Shown here piece after piece: positions 54,218 through 63,281 of a stretch of DNA of 64,000 nucleotides (position 1 is its first letter; every line of letters starts with the position of its first letter). The notes under the pieces are model-generated. The model did not search any database. It saw only the letters and a program-made list of their open reading frames with translations, and was not told the origin of the DNA. This stretch comes from Bacteroides nordii WAL 11050 = JCM 12987 (GTDB lineage: Bacteria; Bacteroidota; Bacteroidia; Bacteroidales; Bacteroidaceae): NCBI GenBank assembly GCA_000613465.1, contig BAJA01000006.1, positions 62,001 through 126,000 of the forward strand. The letters are read 5' to 3'. A program made the position numbers and the translations under genes.

Positions 54218-55462
54218 TTATTCGTCCCTGATAGCTTCTATCGGTTTTATTGCCATTGCCCGGTAAGCAGGTGCCAGTCCTGCCAGCATGCCCAGCGTGA
54301 CAAGTAGCAGACAAGTACCTACGGCTAAGCCGAATGTCACCTGAAAGCCGAAAGACCTTCCGCTGTCACTGGTAATTGTAAGATCCATAACCTGAAGTAC
54401 CAGCACGGCAAATGAAATTCCCATCATTCCGGCTACGGTGGTCAGTACCATACTTTCGGAGAGAATCTGCTGGAGAATATCTTTGGGGCGTGCACCAATG
54501 GCACGGCGAATACCGATTTCGGTGGTTCGTTCGCGAACAGTCACCATCATAATATTCGATACCCCGATTGCTCCTGCCAGCAGTGTACCCAGTCCTACCA
54601 TCCAGATAAGAATGCGTATTCCTGTGAATAGGTTGTCCATCATTGAAAACATGGCTTCTGTGTTCAATACCATGATTGCTTGTTTGTCGTCCGGCGATAT
54701 AAAGTGTGCTTCTTTAATGATACGTTCTACTTCCGGTTGTATATCGGTCACTTTCAGTCCGGGTTTCACCGTGAAGCAGGCCAGTTCTATGTTACGTCCT
54801 AAGTTATAGGCCCGTTGCATGGTTGTGAAGGGTAGTATAACCGATTCTGACGACTGTCCCTGAATATTGATATTCCCTTCTGCTACCGACATGCCGATAA
54901 CGCGATAGTAAATTCCGTCTACACGTATGTATTTCCCCAGCGGGTCAGTTCCCGGGGTGAACAGGCTTTCGTATACGCGCTTTCCGATGACGCACACTTT
55001 ACGTGCTTCGCGGATATCCACATCGTTTATAAATCGTCCGAGTGCAATATCCTGTGCTTCGATATTTTCATATTCGGGGTGCAGACCTTTTACGATACAG
55101 TCGAACTTTTTGTCTTCGTGTACGGATTTAGCCCCCCAGCGGGCAATGGAAGGAGTGATAAGCTCGATACCTTCTACATTTTCGCGTATCCGTTCAATAT
55201 CATCGATGTTCATACTCCACCAACGTCCTTTACTAAATCCTTTGTAAGCCTCACCTGTACGTTGGGGCCAGGCAAATCCTGAGTTGGTAGCAAACCCCTC
55301 AAATTGTACCTGCATTGCATTTTGCATACCCTGTCCGCCGCCAATGAGTGCCACAAGCATGAAAATACCCCAAAATACACCGAATGCCGTAAGCAGGCTT
55401 CGGGTTTTGTTTCTTGTTATCGTGATGAGGATTTCCTCACACGTGTCCATGTCTATTCGCAT
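54218..55462 (-). CDS. MacB-like ABC transporter permease, second copy
   Basis: A 414-residue permease with one N-terminal membrane segment (SLLTAFGVFWGIFMLVALIG), a large periplasmic MacB domain (about 45-275) and three C-terminal segments; GVSNIMMVTVRERTTEIGIRRAIGA is the FtsX/MacB signature. It lacks the ATPase domain, supplied by a separate gene upstream. It may pair with the permease before it as a heterodimer. Confidence 0.92.
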   Translation of the reverse strand: MRIDMDTCEEILITITRNKTRSLLTAFGVFWGIFMLVALIGGGQGMQNAMQVQFEGFATNSGFAWPQRTGEAYKGFSKGRWWSMNIDDIERIRENVEGIELITPSIARWGAKSVHEDKKFDCIVKGLHPEYENIEAQDIALGRFINDVDIREARKVCVIGKRVYESLFTPGTDPLGKYIRVDGIYYRVIGMSVAEGNINIQGQSSESVILPFTTMQRAYNLGRNIELACFTVKPGLKVTDIQPEVERIIKEAHFISPDDKQAIMVLNTEAMFSMMDNLFTGIRILIWMVGLGTLLAGAIGVSNIMMVTVRERTTEIGIRRAIGARPKDILQQILSESMVLTTVAGMMGISFAVLVLQVMDLTITSDSGRSFGFQVTFGLAVGTCLLLVTLGMLAGLAPAYRAMAIKPIEAIRDE

Positions 55463-55616
55463 CTTTATTATTTACTAAGTGCTATATTATTTGGTATGAG
55501 CTAAACGACAAAAGAATATTCTGTTTCCCTCATGCCTCATTTGTTTATCTCGAATTTCTGTTAAGCTACGAAGGACCTTTAATCGTAAATTATAAATCGT
55601 CCAATCGAAAATATTA
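55463..55616. repeat. Gap with TCGTAAAT-type repeat units
   Basis: TTTAATCGTAAATTATAAATCGTCCAATCG at about 55577-55606 carries units of the family seen at 30184-30341 and 56880-57006. No gene is seen. Confidence 0.5.
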
Positions 55617-56876
55617 TTAATCCGCTCTCAGTGCCTCAATCGGGCTGATACTAACCGCTTTGCGTGCGGGGAAAAATCCTGCCAGTGTTCCTGCAACTAC
55701 CAGCGTCAGAGTTGCTTGTATGGCAATGCTCAGGTCCACTGTCGGGTTAGAGAATACTGTCTCCGACCACATACCGTTGTCCATTTGCTGGTTTCCGAAA
55801 GCACTGTCCATCCATTCCGTTACGGCAATACCCGCTACCATACCTATGTATCCGAAGAAAGTTGTTATAGCAATACTCTCTACGATGATAAGCCATAAGA
55901 TAGATCCCGGTTTGGCTCCTAAGGCCTTGCGGATACCGAATTCGTGGGTACGTTCCTTTACGGTAATCAGCATAATGTTTGATACTCCCACAATACCACT
56001 TAACAGCGTAAAGATCCCTATTACCCAGATGGCAATCCGGAGCATATTCATTGCGCCCATGTTTCGCAGATAATTAGTGAACCTGTTCCATATCCAGATA
56101 GCACTGTTGTCTGTGGGATCAAAGCGGTGATTGGCTCCGAGCACTTTACGGTATTGCGCTTCGAAGGCTTCGTTGTCTTCTATTGATTTCAGGTTTTTGG
56201 TGGTAAATACAATGTTGTTTAGTTTATCACCTTTGTTGTAAATAATCTGAAGGGTAGTAAAAGGGATATAGGCATCGCTTGAGCTATTGTCTCCCTGATC
56301 TTTGTATAGTCCTATCACCTGATAGACGATACCTCCGGTCTTTACATTTTGCCCGATGGGGTTTGTATGGGTTTTCCCGAAGAGTATATCGGCTGTCTTG
56401 ACGTTAAGAACAACAACTTTTCTGCGTTGTTGTATATCCATTTCGTTGATAAACCTTCCTTCGGACAGTTTCACGGTTTCTACTTCCGGAAAGTTGGGAA
56501 ATACGCCTGTAAGACTCAGGTTGACATACTCTTTGCCAAAGCTGAGATTGGCACTTCTCTGATACAGAGTTGCACCGACGCTGATAACGTTTTCCTGAAA
56601 TTGTTGTTTTGTCACATCCAGGTCTTTATTGTCCAACCGGATATTTCGTCCCTCTTTCAGTCCTTCGTATGATTTGGTTGTCCACCCCGGATATATTTTT
56701 ATGGAGTTCAGTGCTCTTTCCGAAGACGATTGCTCAAAGGCATGTATCAATCCGTTACCTGCTCCTAACAGTACGATAAGCATAAAAATCCCCCATGCCA
56801 CAGCAAATCCGGTGAGGAAGGTACGAAGTTTATTCCGCTTGATGGTACCGTATATTTCTTGCCAAATGTCAAACAT
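55617..56876 (-). CDS. MacB-like ABC transporter permease, first copy
   Basis: A 419-residue permease with the same layout as its downstream partner: N-terminal segment (FLTGFAVAWGIFMLIVLLGA), periplasmic MacB domain and GVSNIMLITVKERTHEFGIRKALGA before the last segments. The pair shares only moderate similarity, consistent with a heterodimer. It follows the ATPase gene on the minus strand. Confidence 0.92.
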   Translation of the reverse strand: MFDIWQEIYGTIKRNKLRTFLTGFAVAWGIFMLIVLLGAGNGLIHAFEQSSSERALNSIKIYPGWTTKSYEGLKEGRNIRLDNKDLDVTKQQFQENVISVGATLYQRSANLSFGKEYVNLSLTGVFPNFPEVETVKLSEGRFINEMDIQQRRKVVVLNVKTADILFGKTHTNPIGQNVKTGGIVYQVIGLYKDQGDNSSSDAYIPFTTLQIIYNKGDKLNNIVFTTKNLKSIEDNEAFEAQYRKVLGANHRFDPTDNSAIWIWNRFTNYLRNMGAMNMLRIAIWVIGIFTLLSGIVGVSNIMLITVKERTHEFGIRKALGAKPGSILWLIIVESIAITTFFGYIGMVAGIAVTEWMDSAFGNQQMDNGMWSETVFSNPTVDLSIAIQATLTLVVAGTLAGFFPARKAVSISPIEALRAD

Positions 56877-56879
56877 GAT

Positions 56880-57006
56880 TTTATTTACGATTTAACGATT
56901 TACAATTAGACGATTGAAATTACTTTTGTATTTACGACTGTCCCTTGGCTTTATGATTTACAAAGATTTTTCAATCGTAAATAGTCAATCACCCAATCGT
57001 AAATAT
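56880..57006. repeat. Inverted repeat of ACGATT/AATCGT units
   Basis: TTTACGATTTAACGATTTACAATTAGACGATTG (56881 onward) faces CAATCGTAAATAGTCAATCACCCAATCGTAAATA (to 57006). It lies between the ATPase and permease genes and could attenuate or stabilise the operon mRNA. Confidence 0.65.
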
Positions 57007-57008
57007 CT

Positions 57009-57723
57009 TTACTTCATTATTCCGTGCTGTCCGAAAGGCGATGCATCGTGGTCAAGATTCTCCTCGATCCGTTCGATGATTCCGTCTTTGATATGGATTA
57101 TTTTGTCGGTCTGGTTGGCCACACCGCTTTCGTGAGTTACTACCACGATGGTCATTCCTGTTTTGTGAAGGTCTTTCAGGATTTGCATCACTTCAACGGA
57201 AGTCTTACTGTCCAATGCTCCGGTGGCTCATCGGCAAGAATTATCTGTGGTTGGGTGATTAGTGCCCGTGCTATTGCCACACGTTGTTTTTGTCCACCAC
57301 TCATTTCGTTTGGCATGTGATGAGCCAGTCTTTCAGTCCCAGTTTGTCGAGATATTCCAGTGCTAAAGCGTTACGCTTTTTACGTCCCACTCCCTGATAA
57401 AATAACGGGAGGGCTACATTTTCCACTGCATTTTTAAAAGAGATCAGATTGAAAGATTGGAAAATAAACCCGATCATCCGGTTTCTGTATTCTGCAGCTT
57501 TCGTTTCGCTGAGGTTCTTTATCAATACATTGTTCAGGTAATATTCGCCGGTATCATAATTATCCAGAATACCCAGTATATTTAGTAAAGTGGATTTTCC
57601 TGAGCCCGATGCCCCCATGATGGATACAAATTCACCCCGTTTGATATCGAGGTTGATACCTTTGAGTACATGGAGAGGTGCTCCGTTGTAGTAGGTCTTG
57701 TTAATGTCTTTAAGGTATATCAC
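57009..57723 (-). CDS. MacB-type ABC transporter ATPase (two frameshifts)
   Basis: First gene of the efflux operon, about 238 residues when restored. Walker A is [10 protein letters not shown], the Q-loop region [12 protein letters not shown], the signature [15 protein letters not shown], Walker B IILADEPTGALD and the H-loop VVVTHES. One G is missing at about 57325 (giving [15 protein letters not shown]), and one base at about 57224 within ADEPTGALD. Both fall in invariant motifs whose flanks are intact, so sequencing error is far more likely than decay. It powers export through the two permeases, MacA-like adaptor and TolC. Confidence 0.92.
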
Positions 57724-57899
57724 AATTTCCTTTGTTTAGTTTTTATTTTCTTATAATTTCATCTATTAGACGCACGTAAGATACGAAAAGTTGCAAACAG
57801 AGTGAACTTTTTTTCAAAAACATTTTGCCGAATCAATCTTCTTTACGTAATTTGTGTGCAATAAATATTTAATAAGCTAACCCTTTTAAACGAACTATC

Positions 57900-58877
57900 A
57901 TGAATTCAAACATGGAAAAGCCCTATGTAGTGGGTATTGACATAGGCGGAACAAATTCTGTCTTTGGTATAGTAGATGCACGTGGAACTATTATAGCAAG
58001 TGGCTCGGTGAAAACTCAGGCCTATTCTACAGTAGAAGAGTATGTAGATGAAGTGTGCAAGAATCTTCTTCCGCTTATTATTTCACAGGGTGGAGTTGAA
58101 AAAATAAAAGGTATCGGTATCGGTGCTCCTAATGGAAATTATTATAGCGGAACAATTGAGTTTGCTCCAAACTTGCCGTGGAAAGGTATTATTCCTTTGG
58201 CCGCTATGTTTGAAGAGCGACTTGGTATTCCTACTGCATTGACCAATGATGCGAATGCTGCTGCTGTAGGCGAAATGACATATGGTGCTGCCCGTGGTAT
58301 GAAGGATTTTATCATGATCACGCTGGGAACTGGTGTCGGTAGCGGTATCGTAATCAACGGACAAATGGTTTATGGTCATGACGGTTTTGCCGGTGAACTG
58401 GGCCATGTGATTGTTCGTCGCGGTACAGGGCGCATGTGCGGTTGTGGTCGTAAAGGCTGTCTGGAGACTTACTGCTCGGCTACAGGTGTGGCTCGTACAG
58501 CACGTGAATTGTTGGCTGCCCGTACAGATGCAAGCCTTTTGCGTAATATTTCTGCTGAAAACATTACTTCTAAGGATGTATATGACGCAGCAGTGCAAGG
58601 TGATAAACTGGCACAGGAGATCTTTGAATTCACGGGTACTTTGCTTGGTGAAGCACTCGCAGATTTCATAGCGTTCTCCAGTCCGGAAGCGATTGTATTG
58701 TTCGGTGGTCTGGCAAAATCGGGTGATTACATTATGAAACCGATCCACAAAGCCATGGAAGATAACCTGCTTAATATCTATAAAGGAAAAACCAAATTGC
58801 TGGTTTCCGAACTGAAAGATTCTGATGCTGCTGTATTGGGTGCCAGTGCATTGGCTTGGGAACTGAAAGATATGTAA
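57900..58877 (+). CDS. ROK family glucokinase
   Basis: Phosphorylates glucose (or a related hexose) with ATP in the cytoplasm. The 325-residue protein has the N-terminal phosphate motif VGIDIGGTNSVFGI, the sugar-binding and catalytic LTNDANAAAVGE, LGTGVGSGIVING, and the zinc-binding GHVIVRRGTGRMCGCGRKGC with CLE. A start four codons later (57912) is also possible. The gene is monocistronic, with a strong terminator behind it. Specificity for glucose over N-acetylmannosamine or fructose is inferred from overall likeness. Confidence 0.9.
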   Translation: MNSNMEKPYVVGIDIGGTNSVFGIVDARGTIIASGSVKTQAYSTVEEYVDEVCKNLLPLIISQGGVEKIKGIGIGAPNGNYYSGTIEFAPNLPWKGIIPLAAMFEERLGIPTALTNDANAAAVGEMTYGAARGMKDFIMITLGTGVGSGIVINGQMVYGHDGFAGELGHVIVRRGTGRMCGCGRKGCLETYCSATGVARTARELLAARTDASLLRNISAENITSKDVYDAAVQGDKLAQEIFEFTGTLLGEALADFIAFSSPEAIVLFGGLAKSGDYIMKPIHKAMEDNLLNIYKGKTKLLVSELKDSDAAVLGASALAWELKDM

Positions 58878-58911
58878 TAAGCGTGTCCCATTAATTATTT
58901 ATAAAGGTAAT

Positions 58912-58947
58912 GAAGCCCCGGATGAACCAATGTTCATTCGGGGCTTC
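58912..58947 (+). terminator. Terminator of the ROK kinase gene
   Basis: GAAGCCCCGGATGAAC (58912-58927) pairs with GTTCATTCGGGGCTTC (58932-58947), a 16-bp stem with one G-T pair and a 4-base loop. Confidence 0.8.
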
Positions 58948-59204
58948 TGGTTTCTGTGTATGGATTTATTTGGAGAACTCCTATGGTATATAGAATAAAC
59001 CGAGAGATAATTAGGTTTTGTTCCCCTCCATTATTTTTTAGGAAATCAGAAAGGAGCAGACATCATAATGATTTATTAGGTCAATATATGGTTGTTGAAA
59101 AAGTAATAACAAGACTTTTATAAAAGGAAACAAAAGATAAAATGTGAGTCTTTGCTTTTAATGTAATTGACTGGTTGCTAATGAATAAAGCTTTCGAATT
59201 TAAA

Positions 59205-59297
59205 GGCAGACAAAAGTGTACATTATAGTGAGTGTTAATTGTACACTTTTGTCCTGCTAATTTGTACACTCTTGTTCTGCTTAATTGTACACTTTGG
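59205..59297. repeat. 23-bp spaced TGTACAC repeat array
   Basis: GTACAC-containing units start at 59241, 59264 and 59287, exactly 23 bases apart, each within TTGTACACTTTTGTCCTGC or a variant. An inverted copy GGCAGACAAAAGTGTACA lies at 59205-59222. The surrounding 58948-59459 gap is AT-rich with no gene seen. Confidence 0.8.
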
Positions 59298-59459
59298 TAA
59301 CGTGAATTTTAAACGTTAAAAAAACGAGTTAATAATGTTAACGAAATGCGAGTTAGATATAATGGTGGTTTATTTATGAATAATTACAAATACTACTGAT
59401 ACGGGAAGCGTATCAATATAACACAGTCTATTGGATATTGATATCTATCGTTTAGCCAT

Positions 59460-59508
59460 TAAAAAAAGAAGTAGAAAATGTACAGTGTTAATATACATTC
59501 TCTACTTC
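59460..59508 (-). terminator. Terminator of the LamG-domain gene
   Basis: GAAGTAGA (59468-59475) pairs with TCTACTTC (59501-59508), with further AATGTA/TACATT pairing inside. A T run follows on the minus strand. Confidence 0.75.
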
Positions 59509-59541
59509 AATGAACTCCGGGATATCCCGGTTTAAACCTAT

Positions 59542-61838
59542 TTACCTCTTTATTACCTTAAATGCTTTTGTTATATTGGATGCTTCTACTTTAACAATGT
59601 AGCATCCGCTATTCAGACCAGCGAGATTCTTTTGTTTTTCGCTAACGTTCATAACAGCATTCCCTGCCAGATCATAAATGACTGCCGTTGCATTGTCTCC
59701 GATATTCAATATCTGGCTTGCTGCGTCATAGTAAGCAGTGAGGTCGGCATTGGTAGATGTGATTCCTACCAGTTTGCTGAATGTAGCTTCAATGCTGACA
59801 TCCCCTTTCGCCTCGAATGAATACTCCATATAGTTGCCATAATCATCTACTTCATTATTCAGGTCGACAGCCTCTTCATTGTTTTTCAGACCAATCACTT
59901 TCTCGCCTTTGTTGGGAGTGAGAGTGATAGTGATATAGTCTCCTTCATTGATTTTATCTCCATCAGCAATTTCTGCCTGAGTATCATAATTTTTGGCAAC
60001 TACTGAACCTGAGTTCGGAGTAACATTCACCAAATTGAATGTATACTGCGTGCTCTTGAATGATACTTTGATATCAATAGAACTTGTAGCAGTAATCTTT
60101 AGTGTATTATTTTTCAAATCACTCAACCGGTTTTCGTCGTTGATAGTGAAAGAAGCAATCTTCACACTTTCGTTAGGAGCCACTTCGATTGTCAGTTCGG
60201 TACCTGCTTCTATTTCCTCACCGCTACTGATAGCGTTTTCTCCTGCTTTTACAGTGACTGTACCCAGATCTGGGGTTGCATTGGCATAAGTAACAGTGTA
60301 GGCTGCATCTACTATGCGCATCTCGAAGTCATAAAATCCACCGTCTACATATGCACCACATGCATCATCTCCACCCTGAGTATCGCCGTCGGTGAAGAGT
60401 ACACGCATCAATGTCTTCTTTGCCGAAAAATTTTCCGGTATGGTGAAACTTGCAACAACATTGTCCAAATTATTATTACTGTTGCTTGTATCTCCGTATT
60501 TGATAACCATTTCGTCGGCACTGAATTGACCGTCACCATTCAAGTCAACGAAAATACGTTCAACTCCCCAACGGCCGTTTTGTGCCTGCACAGTTACTTC
60601 AATCGTTTGTCCGGCCCTGACTGCCATAGAGCGGTCTACGATTTTGTTATAGTTATCATAATTTCCGGTACCTGTGTCTGTGTAATTCAGATTGGCGACA
60701 GCTCCGGTAGTAGTTGCCGATGTAATGTGTCCCACTTCTCGCCCTTTTGAGAAAGTAGGAGTACAATATTCAACCTCAGCTTCGGTGAATTCAATAGTAA
60801 CGTTTGTTGTTACTGATACAGTAAACTCTGTGCCTTCGATAGCCACACCGTTCACCAGGATAGAACTTACCTGATAACCTGCATCGGGAGTTGCTACAAT
60901 GCTCAGTACAGTGCCATTCTCAAATTTATCGCCGGAAGTAATGGCCGCTCCGTCTTTCCGGATCTCGAAAGAACCGCCGGTAGCAGGTTGCTCCAGAGTT
61001 ACGGCGAAAGCACGTCCGTCTACCAAAGTAGGAGATGTGGGAGTACTGGTAGTATATGGGAATTCTCCCTCTCCTTGCCATTTTGTTGTACCGGATATTT
61101 TATTGTATACTGCGTTGATATTCGCTTTCTCTCCCTCTATCTGATTGGCAAATGCTCCGGTAGTGCCGTCTGCTTCCTCATTCAGATTGTAGAGTGCGGT
61201 GATGCTGTTTACGGTAGAGGCATCAATCATGGCCTGGGCGGCTTCTTCTTGTGTCAGTGCTTTATTATAGAACTGAAATTCATCACAGAAACCATCGTAC
61301 AAGCTTCCGCTACATAGAAGATACATGGGTCATCTGCGAAAATTTCCAGTTTACTATCTCCTAACTCAATGGTACTTCCAAGTATTTCTCCATTTTTGTA
61401 AGCTGTGATACTGTTGTTATCATAATCATAAGCCACGGCGAGGCAGAACCACTCACCAATGTTCGCTTTTTCGGTTAACGAATAGTTTGTTTTATTACCT
61501 TTTACGTAGAAGTCTCCGTCTTTGTTGACCATGAGTACCAAACTTCCATTCTGGTTGAAGTGTCCTTGGGCACCATGTCCCATGATATAAGACATTCCTC
61601 CTGCAGGTAGTGCTCTGAGATTGACCCATGCTGCTATCGTAAAAGATTTACCTATGCGCTCATCGGTGACACCACGTTCGCCAAGCAAGTTATCGAGAAC
61701 TTCAAGACGATATGCAGTTAATTTATTGCTCTGCCATACAGCAGCCGGGATATCTATTGCTTTATTCTCACTTGCATTTACGCTGATAAATGAAGTTAGT
61801 AAGAGAACTAATAATGTGAAAAGAGTATTTTTATTCAT
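59542..61838 (-). CDS. Exported LamG/GEVED/InlB-repeat protein with sorting-like C-terminus (one frameshift)
   Basis: Reconstructed protein of about 765 residues. In order: signal peptide (to SVNA), LamG-like jelly-roll domain (about 45-215; FTIAAWVNLRALP, GEWFCLAVAYDYDNNSITAY), an InlB-B-like repeat (GGSFEIRKDGAAITSGDKF), a GEVED domain (IFVDLNGDGQFSADEMVIKYG), two further InlB-like repeats (LGTVTVKAGENAISSGEEI, SGSVVAKNYDTQAEIADGD) and a type 9-type A sorting-like C-terminus (VIYDLAGNAVMNVSEKQK, FKVIKR). One base is missing at about 61309. A surface adhesin or glycan-binding role is likely but not shown. Confidence 0.82.
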
Positions 61839-62063
61839 AGTAATAATATGTATTTGATTTTTTTATTCTGTTGAATGGCTTGCGAAACGACCGGCTGGTG
61901 TATTTCGCATTGAGACGGAAAGATTTGCCGGACCCCGGATGGAGGATTGAATACGATTGTTTTTCATCATACTTTTAAATTTATAGATTATACAAATCAG
62001 AGACGTTTTCGTCCCCTATACCTTTAAAGCAGATGAACCGGAAGTTCCCCTAGTGGAAAGTGC
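61839..62063. other. Gap with no gene seen
   Basis: Promoter-bearing spacer upstream of the LamG-domain gene. No supported coding frame or RNA gene is seen. Confidence 0.5.
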
Positions 62064-62133
62064 AAAAAAAAGCAAGGACATCACATTTTGCAGAAGTGTG
62101 GGGGATTCTTTTCTGCAAATAGTGTGTCCTTGC
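62064..62133 (-). terminator. Terminator of the lipoprotein gene
   Basis: Nested stems GCAAGGACA (62072-62080)/TGTCCTTGC (62125-62133) and TTTGCAGAA/TTCTGCAAA are followed on the minus strand by a run of T. Confidence 0.8.
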
Positions 62134-62149
62134 GTCTGTAATTAAAGTA

Positions 62150-63199
62150 TTATTCGCTTAACTGTAGTTTGTTATGACCGGTCACAGTAATATCCAGCCC
62201 CTTTATGGTTAACTGCATTGTAAATGAAATGCCGTCTTTTTTACGACCAAACCAGTTGGCATCATCGAGTTTAAGCCGGTAAATCAGCGTTTCCGGATCC
62301 CAGTTTGCCTTAGATAATTTACCATCATCATAATAATAAGACTGATCGGGTGTGTCTACTATAGCATATGTATCCCGCGTTTCGTCAAAATCAGAAATGT
62401 AGAATTGTATGTAGTAATTTCCGTCTTCTGCCTTCACAATCGGATCGGAGTTTACAAATGCATACTGGAAGAGATCAAATTCGCATATCTTCTGGCGGAA
62501 ACCGTAATCCCAGCGTTTGATGTACATTTCATATTCTCCTGTCGGGTATTTCTCATACGAGAATTTGATAGGTAGATATTCTTCTGCATCATCGGCTTTA
62601 TACGTAGAGGCTATACTTTCTGTGATCTCACCCGTGACTTTGTTGACAAACTCCAGTGAATCAACAGAACCGTAAGTGGCAATATCGAGCCAGCCATCTG
62701 CTGCTACTCTAATGACACCTGCTGCTTTCTGAGACAGGTCTACTGTGATATCTTTGAGTACGCAGAATTTAAACCGATCCAGTTTCTGGTAAGTATCACC
62801 ACGTACCAACAGCAGGTCGTATTCTCCTACTGTCCAGTTATCTTTGAATCCGAGCCCCACCATAATGGTGTCTGAACGGTAGGTACGTTGGTAATATCCT
62901 AATTCGTCTCCAATAATTCCTGCGTATTTATATCCCCAGTCCAGGTACAAATCTTCGTTATTTTCGGCTTTGCGTACAATGAATTCGTCACTTTGCTGTA
63001 CACCGTCTACTTTGATAAACAGCAAGGCTCCGGATTCCTGAATAGGAACCTCATAACTACCTTTGTAGTTTTCCGTAGGGTTAAATTCTATCAGACTACC
63101 GTTGGTGGACGGCCCTGAAAGGCTGTTGTCGTCGTCACTACAACCCCATAACAACGGGAGTGCCAAGTAGAACAGTAATCTTAATGTAAGATGTTTCAT
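62150..63199 (-). CDS. Lipoprotein of unknown function
   Basis: A 349-residue protein. The start at 63199 (MKHLTLRLLFYLALPLLWGC) gives a clean lipobox with acidic residues after the Cys (CSDDDNS), a pattern linked to surface export in Bacteroides. The body is beta-rich (LLFIKVDGVQQSDEFIVRK, GEYDLLLVRGDTYQKLDRF, FSYEKYPTGEYEMYIKRWD) with internal repeats suggesting several Ig-like or DUF-type modules. No family is recognised. It lies between two LamG-type exported proteins on the same strand and may be co-expressed with them. Confidence 0.72.
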   Translation of the reverse strand: MKHLTLRLLFYLALPLLWGCSDDDNSLSGPSTNGSLIEFNPTENYKGSYEVPIQESGALLFIKVDGVQQSDEFIVRKAENNEDLYLDWGYKYAGIIGDELGYYQRTYRSDTIMVGLGFKDNWTVGEYDLLLVRGDTYQKLDRFKFCVLKDITVDLSQKAAGVIRVAADGWLDIATYGSVDSLEFVNKVTGEITESIASTYKADDAEEYLPIKFSYEKYPTGEYEMYIKRWDYGFRQKICEFDLFQYAFVNSDPIVKAEDGNYYIQFYISDFDETRDTYAIVDTPDQSYYYDDGKLSKANWDPETLIYRLKLDDANWFGRKKDGISFTMQLTIKGLDITVTGHNKLQLSE

Positions 63200-63281
63200 A
63201 TTCGTTATTTTCAGATTCAAAAAATGAAAGGAGAGGGTGTGTGATAAAATTTGACACACCCTTTCTGTTACATCGGTGGTA

